A DNA stretch of 36,970 bases, taken from assembly GCF_014174495.1 (NCBI RefSeq), contig NZ_JACJHR010000084.1, positions 1 through 36,970 on the forward strand, read 5' to 3'. This DNA is from Amycolatopsis echigonensis. Its GTDB lineage: Bacteria > Actinomycetota > Actinomycetes > Mycobacteriales > Pseudonocardiaceae. Position 1 is the stretch's first letter. Every line of letters starts with the position of its first letter. Shown one piece after another: positions 23,089 through 30,508 of the stretch. The notes under the pieces were generated by a model, which was not told the DNA's origin, made no database searches, and saw only the letters and a list, made by a program, of their open reading frames with translations. The translations under genes were made by a program, and so were the position numbers.

Positions 23089-24504
23089 TCACCCGTGCAG
23101 CACCACGGTTTTCTCCTCGGTCATCTCGGCGACCGCGGCGCGCGGTCCTTCCTTGCCGATCCCGCTGCCCTTGAATCCGCCGTAGGGCATGAGGTCGGCG
23201 CGCCACAGCGGCGACCAGTTGACGTGCACGTTGCCGGCCTCAGCGTCGCGGGCGAAGCGCACCGCGTTCGAGACATCGCGGGTGAAGATCCCCGCGCCGA
23301 GGCCGTATCGGGTGTTGTTGGCGATCGCCAACGCGTCGTCGACGGTGTCCGCGGTCGTCACGGCCACGGCCGGGCCGAAGAGTTCTTCTTGGCTGAACGC
23401 GGAGTCCGGATCGACGCCGGTCACGATCGCCGGCTGCACGAGCGCGCCGTCCCGTTCTCCGCCGTGCACGATCTTCGCGCCGTCGGCCGCGGCCTGCTGG
23501 ATCGCGGCGTGCACCCGGTCGGCCTCGCCGACGCTGATCAGCGGCCCCATCGTGGTCGCGGCGTCGAACGGGTCGCCGGCGCGGATCGCGGCGACCTTCT
23601 CGGTCAGCGCGTCCACGAATTCCCCGGCGATCGACCGGTCGGTGACGACGCGCTGCACCGAAATGCACACCTGGCCCGCATTGCCGTAGCCGCCGATCGC
23701 GATCGACGTCGCGGCGAGCTCCAGGTCCGCGTCCGGGAGGACGACCACCGGGCAGCTCGCGCCCAGTTCCAGCGACAGCTTCTTCACCCCGGCGACGCGC
23801 GTGATGTGTTCCCCGACCGCCGTGCTGCCGGTGAAACTGATCTTGCGCACTCGCGGGTCCGCGCACAGGACGTCGCCCAATTCGCCGCCGGGTCCCGGCA
23901 GGACTGACAACGCCTCTGGCGGGAGACCGGCGTCCAGCAGGATCTCCGCGATCCGCAGGGCGGTCAGCGGCGTCGTTCGCGCCGGCTTCAGCACTACGGC
24001 ATTGCCCGCGGCCAGCGCCGGGCCGATCTTGTGCAGGACGAGCAGCAGCGGGAAGTTGAACGGGGTGATCGCGACGACCACTCCGCACGGCTGGCGCAGC
24101 GTGAAGCCGAGCTTCGAGCGTCCGGCGCCTTTGTGCGCGTCCAGGGGCAGCGAGTCCCCGTAGAGCTGGGTGCCCTCGAATGCCGAGAGCCGCAGGATTT
24201 CCCCGGCTCGCGACGCCTCGCCGGTCGCTTCGGCCAGCGTCTTGCCCGACTCCGCGCTGATCGTGCGGGCGAGCAGTTCCACCCGCTCGTCGGCGAGCGC
24301 CGCGGCCTTCAGCAGAATCGCCTGCCGGTCGTAGGCGGTCGTTTCGCGCTGGATCCGCGCGCCGAGGACGGCGACGTCGAGCGCGCGCTGCGCGTCGGCA
24401 GCCGTGGCGACGGGAACGGAGTCGACTGCGGCGCCCGAGAACGGGTTGTGCACTTCTTCCTGGCTGGTCCCGGCGGTCCATTCGCCGGCGACGAACATCT
24501 TCAC
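23089..24504 (-). CDS. NAD(P)-dependent aldehyde dehydrogenase
   Basis: A 471-residue ALDH-superfamily enzyme and first gene of the leftward operon. Catalytic Cys280 (NAGQVCIS), general-base Glu246 (LELGAS) and FTGST (224-228) are all present, so it is an ordinary hydrolytic dehydrogenase giving a free acid. In this it differs from the CoA-acylating IolA/MmsA of the divergent operon. It is nearest in form to lactaldehyde/glyceraldehyde-3-phosphate (non-phosphorylating) type enzymes. I start at GTG 24504 with GAGGTG just upstream. The in-frame ATG two codons later is too far from it. The operator at 24544 lies 40 bp upstream. Likely role: oxidising the aldehyde from the HpaI-type aldolase. Confidence 0.87.
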   Translation of the reverse strand: MKMFVAGEWTAGTSQEEVHNPFSGAAVDSVPVATAADAQRALDVAVLGARIQRETTAYDRQAILLKAAALADERVELLARTISAESGKTLAEATGEASRAGEILRLSAFEGTQLYGDSLPLDAHKGAGRSKLGFTLRQPCGVVVAITPFNFPLLLVLHKIGPALAAGNAVVLKPARTTPLTALRIAEILLDAGLPPEALSVLPGPGGELGDVLCADPRVRKISFTGSTAVGEHITRVAGVKKLSLELGASCPVVVLPDADLELAATSIAIGGYGNAGQVCISVQRVVTDRSIAGEFVDALTEKVAAIRAGDPFDAATTMGPLISVGEADRVHAAIQQAAADGAKIVHGGERDGALVQPAIVTGVDPDSAFSQEELFGPAVAVTTADTVDDALAIANNTRYGLGAGIFTRDVSNAVRFARDAEAGNVHVNWSPLWRADLMPYGGFKGSGIGKEGPRAAVAEMTEEKTVVLHG

Positions 24505-24543
24505 GAGGCACCTCGCTGACCGTTCCCGCCCGAGGTCATGGGG

Positions 24544-24557
24544 TTGGAACGTTCCAA
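24544..24557. promoter_or_regulatory. LacI-type operator O1
   Basis: TTGGAACGTTCCAA is a perfect 14-bp palindrome with the central CG typical of LacI/GalR sites. It lies 40 bp before the first leftward gene, where binding would cover the promoter or early transcript. The likely binder is the LacI protein encoded within that operon. Confidence 0.75.
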
Positions 24558-24701
24558 AATTGCAGGCGGAAGGAGTGTCATGGGAATGTCCGATCTGGTC
24601 TTCGGGAACCGGGCGGAGTCCGTTGCGGGGAACCGCGGGGCGCGAAACGGCGGTGACGAGGTCGATGGCCCCGGGCGAGGGGCGAGTGGTCCTGGCGGCG
24701 A

Positions 24702-24717
24702 CTTGGAACGCTCCAAG
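24702..24717. promoter_or_regulatory. LacI-type operator O2
   Basis: CTTGGAACGCTCCAAG repeats the O1 sequence (13 of 14 core bases) and extends the symmetry to 16 bp with one central mismatch. It is centred 159 bp from O1, about 15 DNA turns, a distance suited to looping by a tetrameric repressor. Confidence 0.75.
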
Positions 24718-25011
24718 CGTGCGCTGGGTCACCTCGTCTGTCAACACCTCCGCCGAAAAAAGCCGGAAACACGGCTTTCACCTGCGAGTCTCCCGCGGAG
24801 GAGGCGAAGGCCGCTTGACAGCCAGGATCCCGAGAGGCACGATCTCGAACCCAGTTGCGGGGTTCACTCCGGGAAGCACCAAGAGGTGCCTGCCCGGCCG
24901 GGATGCAGTCAGCGCGTCCGCCGGTATCGGGCTCATGACGGGATTGGTTGCGGCACGTCCGCCGAACGCCCCTTGTCTCCGAGGGGCCGACCTTCAGGGA
25001 TCCCGGTTTAC

Positions 25012-26496
25012 ATGCACATCATCGACCACTGGATCGACGGGTCCGCCACGTCCGCGCACTCGACCTGCACCGCGCCGGTGTACGACCCGGCCACCGGCCG
25101 TCCGCAAGCTTCCGTGCTGCTCGCCGAACCGTCCGATGTGGACATCGCGGTGTCCGCCGCGGCGAAGGCTTTCGAGTCCTGGGCCGAGTCCTCGCTGTCC
25201 CAGCGGACTCGGATCATGTTCGCGTTCCGCGATCTGCTCGTGCGGCACGAAGACGAGCTGGCCCGGATGATTTCCTCCGAACACGGCAAAGTCGTCGACG
25301 ACGCTCGAGGCGAGATCGCCCGGGGCCGCGAAGTCGTGGAGTACGCCTGCGGGATCGCCGACGCGCTCAAAGGGAGCTTCTCCGACCAGGTCTCCCGGGA
25401 CGTGGACGTGCACGGTTTCCGGCAGCCGCTCGGCGTGGTCGCGGGAATCACCCCCTTCAACTTCCCGATCATGGTCCCGATGTGGATGCACCCGATCGCG
25501 ATCGCGACGGGCAACACCTTCGTGCTCAAGCCCAGCGAACGCGATCCCTCCGCGTCGCGGCTCGTCGCCGAGCTGTACGCGGAAGCCGGCCTGCCCGCCG
25601 GGGTGTTCAACGTCGTCAACGGGGACAAGGTCGCGGTCGACGCGCTCCTCGAGCACCCCGGCGTGGCCGCGGTGTCGTTCGTCGGGTCGACCCCGATCGC
25701 CAAGCACGTCCACGAACGGGCCACCGCGACCGGCAAGCGCGTGCAGGCGCTCGGGGGTGCGAAGAACCACGCGGTCGTGCTGCCGGACGCCGATCTCGAC
25801 TACGCCGCCGATCACCTCACCGCGGCCGCGTTCGGTTCCGCCGGGCAGCGATGCATGGCGATCTCGGTCGCGGTCGCCGTCGGCGCCGCGGGAGACGACC
25901 TGGTCGAACTGCTCGAGCGCAAGGCGAAAGCGGTCCGCGTCGGGCCCGGTGGCGATGCCTCCAGCGACATGGGGCCCGTCGTCACCGATGCGGCCCGGGA
26001 GCGGGTGATCAACGCAGTGGCCCGCGGAGACGAACAGGGCGCGACGGTCGTCGTCGACGGTCGCGGCTGCACCGTCGCGGGACATGAGGACGGGTTTTTC
26101 GTCGGACCGTCGCTGTTGGACGGTGTCACCGCCGAGATGGACGTCTACCGCGAGGAGATCTTCGGCCCCGTCCTGGCGGTGGTGCGCGTCGAGACCGTGG
26201 ACGAGGCGATCGCGCTGATCAACAGCAACCCGTACGGGAACGGCACCGCGATCTTCACCGGAAGCGGCGAGGCGGCGCGACGGTTCCAGCGCGCGGTCCG
26301 GATCGGCATGGTCGGGGTGAACGTGCCGATCCCGGTGCCGATGTCCTACTACTCGTTCGGCGGGTGGAAAGACTCCCTGATCGGCGACAGCCCCATTCAC
26401 GGTCCCGAGGGTGTCCGGTTCTACACCCGCGCGAAAGTCGTCACGTCGCGATGGCCGCGCACCGAAGCGGCGTTCAGTTTCCCCACTTCCCTTTGA
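25012..26496 (+). CDS. iolA: CoA-acylating methylmalonate/malonate-semialdehyde dehydrogenase
   Basis: A 494-residue ALDH-superfamily enzyme of the MmsA/IolA type. Catalytic Cys281 lies in FGSAGQRCMAIS, and the segment ALGGAKNHAVVLPDAD (246-261) replaces the general-base Glu of normal ALDHs. That loss is the mark of the CoA-dependent semialdehyde dehydrogenases. It converts malonate semialdehyde (inositol route) or methylmalonate semialdehyde (valine route) to acetyl- or propionyl-CoA with CO2 release. The start at 25012 has only a weak AGGGA 12 nt upstream. The frame runs further up through the operator region without resemblance. It is the first gene of the rightward operon, followed by a sugar importer. 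The symbol iolA rather than mmsA is a choice from context. Confidence 0.88.
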   Translation: MHIIDHWIDGSATSAHSTCTAPVYDPATGRPQASVLLAEPSDVDIAVSAAAKAFESWAESSLSQRTRIMFAFRDLLVRHEDELARMISSEHGKVVDDARGEIARGREVVEYACGIADALKGSFSDQVSRDVDVHGFRQPLGVVAGITPFNFPIMVPMWMHPIAIATGNTFVLKPSERDPSASRLVAELYAEAGLPAGVFNVVNGDKVAVDALLEHPGVAAVSFVGSTPIAKHVHERATATGKRVQALGGAKNHAVVLPDADLDYAADHLTAAAFGSAGQRCMAISVAVAVGAAGDDLVELLERKAKAVRVGPGGDASSDMGPVVTDAARERVINAVARGDEQGATVVVDGRGCTVAGHEDGFFVGPSLLDGVTAEMDVYREEIFGPVLAVVRVETVDEAIALINSNPYGNGTAIFTGSGEAARRFQRAVRIGMVGVNVPIPVPMSYYSFGGWKDSLIGDSPIHGPEGVRFYTRAKVVTSRWPRTEAAFSFPTSL

Positions 26497-26528
26497 TCCT
26501 CCATTCCCAGCACAAAGAGGTGTATCGA

Positions 26529-27521
26529 ATGAAGCGAAATCGTGTTGCCGCGGTTGCGGTGGCCGTGTCGGCCTTACTTGCCGTTGCCGGCTGCAGCAGC
26601 AGCGGAGGAAAACAAGCCCAGCAGAACGCGTCCGGCGCTTCGGCGGGAACCGCGAACACGCCGCGGATGAAGATCGCGATGATCACTCACGCCGCCCCTG
26701 GCGACACCTTCTGGGACATCGTCCAGAAGGGCGCGAAGGAAGCCGCGGCCAAAGACAACGCCGACTTCGTGTATTCCAATGATCCGGACGGTGCCAAACA
26801 GGCGACGCTGATGCAGAACGCGATCGACCAGAAAGTCGACGGGATCGCGGTCGACCTGGCGCATCCCGACGCGATGGCCGGGGCGGTGGCCAAGGCGAAA
26901 GCCGCCGGAATCCCGGTGGTGGCCTTCAACTCCGGACTGGAGCAGTGGCAGAAGCTGGGCGCACTGGGATTCTTCGGGCAAGACGAATCGCTGGCGGGTC
27001 AGGCCTTCGGCAACCGGTTGAACACCGTCGGCGCCAAGCACGCGCTCTGTGTTGTCCAGGAACAGGGCTCGGTAGCCCTGGAGGCCCGCTGCGCCGGTCT
27101 CAAGCAGGCGTTCAAGGGCACAACCGAGAACCTGTACGTCAACGGTGCGGATCCCACTGCCGTGCAGTCGACCATTCAGGCCAAGCTGCAGCAGGACCAC
27201 AGCATCGACTTCGTCGCCACGCTCGCCGCGCCGGTCGCGCAGCTCGCCGTCCAGTCGGTGGCGAGCGCGGGGAGTTCGGCCAAGATCGGCACCTTCGACA
27301 CCAACAAGGCGCTCGTCAAGCTGGTCGAAGACGGCAAGGTGGAGTGGTCGGTCGACCAGCAGCCCTACCTCGAAGGCTATCTCTCCGTTGACGCGCTCTG
27401 GCTGTACAAGACGAACGGAAACATGAGCGGCGGCGGAAAGGCTGTGCTCACCGGCCCGTCTTTCATCGACAAGACCAACATCGCGGCCGTCGCGAAATTC
27501 GCCGAAAGCGGCACCCGGTAA
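26529..27521 (+). CDS. Sugar/cyclitol ABC transporter substrate-binding lipoprotein
   Basis: A 330-residue RbsB-type periplasmic-binding-fold protein (PF13407). It has a basic start, a hydrophobic stretch and the lipobox LAVAGC with the lipidated Cys22, so it is anchored outside the membrane. Mature-part motifs include IAMITHAAPGDTFWDIVQKG, QNAIDQKVDGIAVD and GIPVVAFNSG. Family ligands are ribose, fructose, inositol and rhizopine-like compounds. The ATG follows AGAGGTG. It lies 32 bp after iolA and is followed by permease and ATPase genes, forming a complete importer. The operon setting suggests a cyclitol or cyclitol derivative as ligand. Confidence 0.9.
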   Translation: MKRNRVAAVAVAVSALLAVAGCSSSGGKQAQQNASGASAGTANTPRMKIAMITHAAPGDTFWDIVQKGAKEAAAKDNADFVYSNDPDGAKQATLMQNAIDQKVDGIAVDLAHPDAMAGAVAKAKAAGIPVVAFNSGLEQWQKLGALGFFGQDESLAGQAFGNRLNTVGAKHALCVVQEQGSVALEARCAGLKQAFKGTTENLYVNGADPTAVQSTIQAKLQQDHSIDFVATLAAPVAQLAVQSVASAGSSAKIGTFDTNKALVKLVEDGKVEWSVDQQPYLEGYLSVDALWLYKTNGNMSGGGKAVLTGPSFIDKTNIAAVAKFAESGTR

Positions 27522-27557
27522 CGATCGCCAGGGGGATGCCCCTCGAAGGAGACTCCC

Positions 27558-28613
27558 ATGAGCCAAACCCTCAGTCCCGCACAGCCCGCACCGCCTGCCC
27601 GGCGAGTGCAGGCCGCACCCCGTTCCGTGGTCCGGCGCGTGATCGCCCGCCCCGAACTGAGCTCCTTGCTCGGCGTGGTCGCGGTGTTCGTGCTCTTCTA
27701 CGCGGTCGCGCCGCCGTTCCGGTCGCCCGCGGCATTGTCCACTGTGCTCTATTCGAGTTCGACGATCGGTATCGTCGCCGTCGCGGTCGCTCTGCTGATG
27801 ATCGGCGGCGAGTTCGATCTCTCCGCCGGGGTGGCGGTGACCAGTTCGTCCTTGACCGGCGCGATGGTCGCGTTCCAGTTCTCCGTCAACGTCTGGGTCG
27901 GTGTCGCGGCGGCTCTCGTGCTGTCGCTGGGGATCGGCTTCCTCAACGGCTACCTGGTGATGCGAACGAAGCTGCCGAGCTTTCTGATCACCCTCGCGAC
28001 GTTCCTGATGTTGCAGGGGCTCAACCTGGCGATCACCAAGCTGGTCAGCGGAAACGTCGCCACGGACTCCATCGCGGACATGGACGGTTTCGATTCGGCC
28101 AAAGCCTTCTTCGCGTCGGACATCCCGCTCGGCGGGGTCACGATCAAGGTCACGGTGCTGTGGTGGATCGTCTTCGTCGCGATCGCGACCTGGATCCTGT
28201 TGCGCACCAAGACGGGGAACTGGATCTTTGCCGTGGGCGGCCAGCAGGATTCCTCTCGCGCCGTCGGCGTCCCGGTGAAGCAGACCAAGATCGGGTTGTT
28301 CATGGCTGTGGGTTTCCTGGCGTGGTTCGGCGGCATGCACCAATTGTTCGCGTTCGACTCCGTGCAGTCCGGCACCGGCGTCGGACAGGAATTGCTGTTC
28401 ATCGCGGCCGCGGTCATCGGCGGCTGCCTGCTGACCGGTGGCTACGGGTCCGCGATCGGCGCCGGGATCGGTGCGTTGATCTACGGCGCGACCACCCAGG
28501 GCATCGTGTACGCGGGCTGGAACCCGGACTGGGTGAAGTTTTTCGTCGGCGCGACTCTGCTGATCGCGACCCTGCTCAACATGTGGGTGCGGCTGCGCAC
28601 CTCACGGAGGTGA
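27558..28613 (+). CDS. Sugar/cyclitol ABC transporter permease
   Basis: A 351-residue polytopic membrane protein of the RbsC/FrcC family (PF02653), with about 8-10 hydrophobic segments. It has the family landmarks GGEFDLSAG in the first third, LNGYLVMRTKLPSFLITLAT in the middle, and the long Gly-rich tail region IGGCLLTGGYGSAIGAGIGA. The N-terminal ~35 residues are Pro/Ala/Arg-rich and cytoplasmic. The ATG has GAAGGAG upstream. It would form a homodimeric channel for the ligand delivered by the lipoprotein at 26529, powered by the ATPase at 28621. Confidence 0.9.
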   Translation: MSQTLSPAQPAPPARRVQAAPRSVVRRVIARPELSSLLGVVAVFVLFYAVAPPFRSPAALSTVLYSSSTIGIVAVAVALLMIGGEFDLSAGVAVTSSSLTGAMVAFQFSVNVWVGVAAALVLSLGIGFLNGYLVMRTKLPSFLITLATFLMLQGLNLAITKLVSGNVATDSIADMDGFDSAKAFFASDIPLGGVTIKVTVLWWIVFVAIATWILLRTKTGNWIFAVGGQQDSSRAVGVPVKQTKIGLFMAVGFLAWFGGMHQLFAFDSVQSGTGVGQELLFIAAAVIGGCLLTGGYGSAIGAGIGALIYGATTQGIVYAGWNPDWVKFFVGATLLIATLLNMWVRLRTSRR

Positions 28614-28620
28614 ACCCGCG

Positions 28621-29448
28621 ATGACCGAGAAAGCTCCCGTCGTCGAATTGGTCGGCGTCGGCAAGAACTACGGCAACATTTCCGCGCTCCGCGGCGTCAG
28701 CATTTCGGTTCGCGACGCCGAGGTCACGTGCGTGCTCGGGGACAACGGCGCCGGCAAGTCCACCCTGATCAAGATCATCTCCGGCTTGCACGGGTACGAC
28801 GAAGGCCAGTACCGAGTGGACGGTGCCGCGGTCCGGCTCGCGTCGCCGCGCGAAGCACTCGACAAGGGAATCGCGACGGTGTACCAGGATCTGGCGGTGG
28901 TGCCGCTGATGCCGGTGTGGCGCAATTTCTTCCTAGGCTCCGAACTGACGAAGGGTGCGTGGCCGTTTCGCCGGCTGGACGTCCCGCAGATGCGCCAGAC
29001 CACTGTGGACGAACTCGCCAAGATGGGCATCGACCTGCCGGACGTGGACGCGCCGATCGGCAGCCTGTCCGGCGGCCAGCGCCAATGCGTGGCGATCGCG
29101 CGCGCGATCTACTTCGGCGCCAGGGTGCTCATCCTCGACGAACCGACCGCCGCGCTGGGCGTCAAGCAGTCCGGGGTCGTGCTCAAGTACGTCGCAGCCG
29201 CCCGCGACGCCGGGCTCGGGGTCATCCTCATCACCCACAACCCGCACCACGCGTTCATGGTGGGCAACCACTTCGTGGTGTTGCGCCAGGGCGAGGTGGA
29301 ACTCAACGCCACCCGGGAAGAGCTGACCCTGGACGACCTCACCCACCACATGGCCGGCGGTGCCGAACTCGACTCCCTCAAGCACGAACTCAACCGCCTC
29401 CCGGCACCGGAGATGGGCGCTCTTCACGGGGCGGCGCCGACCGGCTGA
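28621..29448 (+). CDS. Sugar/cyclitol ABC transporter ATP-binding protein
   Basis: A 275-residue single-domain ABC ATPase. Walker A GDNGAGKST is at 40-48, the Q-loop at VYQDLAV, the signature LSGGQRQ from residue 149, Walker B VLILDEP from 169, and the switch His in ITHNPHH. Most RbsA-type sugar importers have a duplicated ~500-residue ATPase. The single-domain form is that of FrcA-type fructose/cyclitol importers. A Shine-Dalgarno GGAGG overlaps the end of the permease gene 10 bp upstream. The last ~25 residues are an unconserved tail. It completes the iolA-importer operon, and a strong hairpin follows. Confidence 0.9.
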   Translation: MTEKAPVVELVGVGKNYGNISALRGVSISVRDAEVTCVLGDNGAGKSTLIKIISGLHGYDEGQYRVDGAAVRLASPREALDKGIATVYQDLAVVPLMPVWRNFFLGSELTKGAWPFRRLDVPQMRQTTVDELAKMGIDLPDVDAPIGSLSGGQRQCVAIARAIYFGARVLILDEPTAALGVKQSGVVLKYVAAARDAGLGVILITHNPHHAFMVGNHFVVLRQGEVELNATREELTLDDLTHHMAGGAELDSLKHELNRLPAPEMGALHGAAPTG

Positions 29449-29476
29449 GGAAGGGTTTTCGATTTGGTACGCACGA

Positions 29477-29527
29477 CTCGGTCAGGCGCTGTGCCGCTCG
29501 CGCGGAGGGGCGCAGCGCCGGACCGAG
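29477..29527 (+). terminator. Long hairpin terminator after the importer operon
   Basis: The arms 29477-29495 and 29509-29527 pair over 19 positions with one A-G mismatch and one G-T wobble around a 13-nt loop. It starts 28 nt after the ATPase stop. No T-tract. The remainder of the 29449-29815 gap holds no gene I can support, though several Arg/Pro-rich frames are open. Confidence 0.7.
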
Positions 29528-29753
29528 TGCCGGGCCCGTGTCGTTCCGGCATGGGCGACGGGCGGGTAGGACGCGGGTCGGCCGGTGCAGGTGCCGTCGG
29601 GCTGGCCGGACAGGAGGCAACTGCGGATGGGTTTCCGCTGCTGTAGCGGCTCTTGTCGGCGTCGGTGAGGTAGGGGATCGTCGGGGTCCCTGGTGCGTCA
29701 GGGGAACGGGCGGTGCCGGATCGCTGTCGCCCCACGACTTGATCGTCGGCAAT

Positions 29754-29770
29754 TCTCATGAAGCTCTCAT
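29754..29770 (+). promoter_or_regulatory. Direct repeat TCTCAT-N5-TCTCAT, likely response-regulator box
   Basis: TCTCAT at 29754-29759 and again at 29765-29770 has the 11-bp period typical of OmpR/PhoB-family dimer sites. It lies 46 bp before the response regulator gene, suggesting autoregulation. A TCTCAT also occurs upstream of the DUF998 gene (32066-32071). Confidence 0.5.
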
Positions 29771-29815
29771 TTTCTTCGGGGAGAATCGCGGCGGTACCGG
29801 CCGGAGGGAGCGAGG

Positions 29816-30508
29816 ATGCATCTGGTCGTGGTCGACGACGAGGAGGCGGTGCGGGACTCGCTGTCCCGGACGCTGCGATTCGAGGGTTACAGTGTTTCGC
29901 TGGCGGCCAATGGCGCGGAAGGCATCGAGACTATTCGGGCGGAAAACCCGGACGGGGTCATTCTCGACGTGATGATGCCCGTTTTGGACGGTCTGGACAG
30001 CTGCCGCCTGTTGCGTGCCGAGGGCAATTTCGTGCCGATCCTGATGCTGACCGCGCGCAGCGGCGTGGCCGACCGGGTGACCGGGCTGGACGCGGGCGCG
30101 GACGACTATCTGGTCAAGCCGTTCGCGCTGAAGGAGTTGCTGTCCCGCGTGCGGGCGTTGCTGCGCAGGGTCGAGTACGACACTCCCCGGCCCGCCGCCG
30201 GGGCCGCGCTGGGTTTCGCGGATCTGGTCCTGGACCCGGCGACGCGGGAAGTCCGCCGGGGCGACCGGCCGGTCCGCCTGACCCGGACCGAGTTCGCGAT
30301 GCTGGAGGCGTTCCTGCGCCACCCGCGGATCGTGCTGACCCGCGCGGCGATGTCCGAGCAGGTGTGGGGGTACGACTTCGGCTCCGGTTCGAACGGGCTG
30401 GACGTGTACGTCAGCTACTTGCGCCGCAAACTGGAAGAGGGCGGGGAGCCCCGGCTGCTGCATACCGTGCGCGGCGTCGGCTACGTGCTGCGGGACGAAC
30501 CGTTGTGA
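29816..30508 (+). CDS. OmpR-family response regulator (MprA-like)
   Basis: A 230-residue two-domain regulator. The receiver has the acidic pair DDEE near residue 5-8, the phospho-acceptor Asp51 (ILDVMMPVLDG), Thr in MLTARS and Lys101 (YLVKPFALKEL). The C-terminal winged helix (LTRTEFAMLEAFLRHP to YLRRKLEEGGEPRLLHTVRG) is the OmpR/PhoB DNA-binding domain. It most resembles actinobacterial MprA/TcrA-type regulators. The ATG follows GGAGGGAG. It shares GTGA with the start of the sensor kinase gene, so the two are coupled. Direct TCTCAT repeats just upstream suggest autoregulation. The signal is unknown, though envelope stress is common for this group. Confidence 0.92.
   Translation: MHLVVVDDEEAVRDSLSRTLRFEGYSVSLAANGAEGIETIRAENPDGVILDVMMPVLDGLDSCRLLRAEGNFVPILMLTARSGVADRVTGLDAGADDYLVKPFALKELLSRVRALLRRVEYDTPRPAAGAALGFADLVLDPATREVRRGDRPVRLTRTEFAMLEAFLRHPRIVLTRAAMSEQVWGYDFGSGSNGLDVYVSYLRRKLEEGGEPRLLHTVRGVGYVLRDEPL

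Larger units (their letters stand above)
24505..25011. promoter_or_regulatory. Divergent control region of the cyclitol operons
   Basis: This 507-bp region separates the leftward 11-gene operon from the rightward IolA-importer operon. It holds no convincing gene, although long GC-rich frames run through it. Its notable content is two LacI-type palindromes, one close to each operon start side. Core promoters are not clear: on the minus strand an ATGACA with poor -10 overlaps the first palindrome. The rest (24720-25011) shows nothing recognisable. Confidence 0.6.

Noticed and set aside
24404..25270. Plus-strand frames running through the divergent control region into iolA
   Set aside because: They cross the LacI operators, have no similarity before 25012 and no good ribosome binding site.
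26574..28343. A 589-residue open frame on the minus strand, antisense to the importer genes
   Set aside because: It mirrors the codon structure of well-supported plus-strand ABC genes. Its product is rich in Arg, His, Asp and Gln with no domains, and it has no Shine-Dalgarno.
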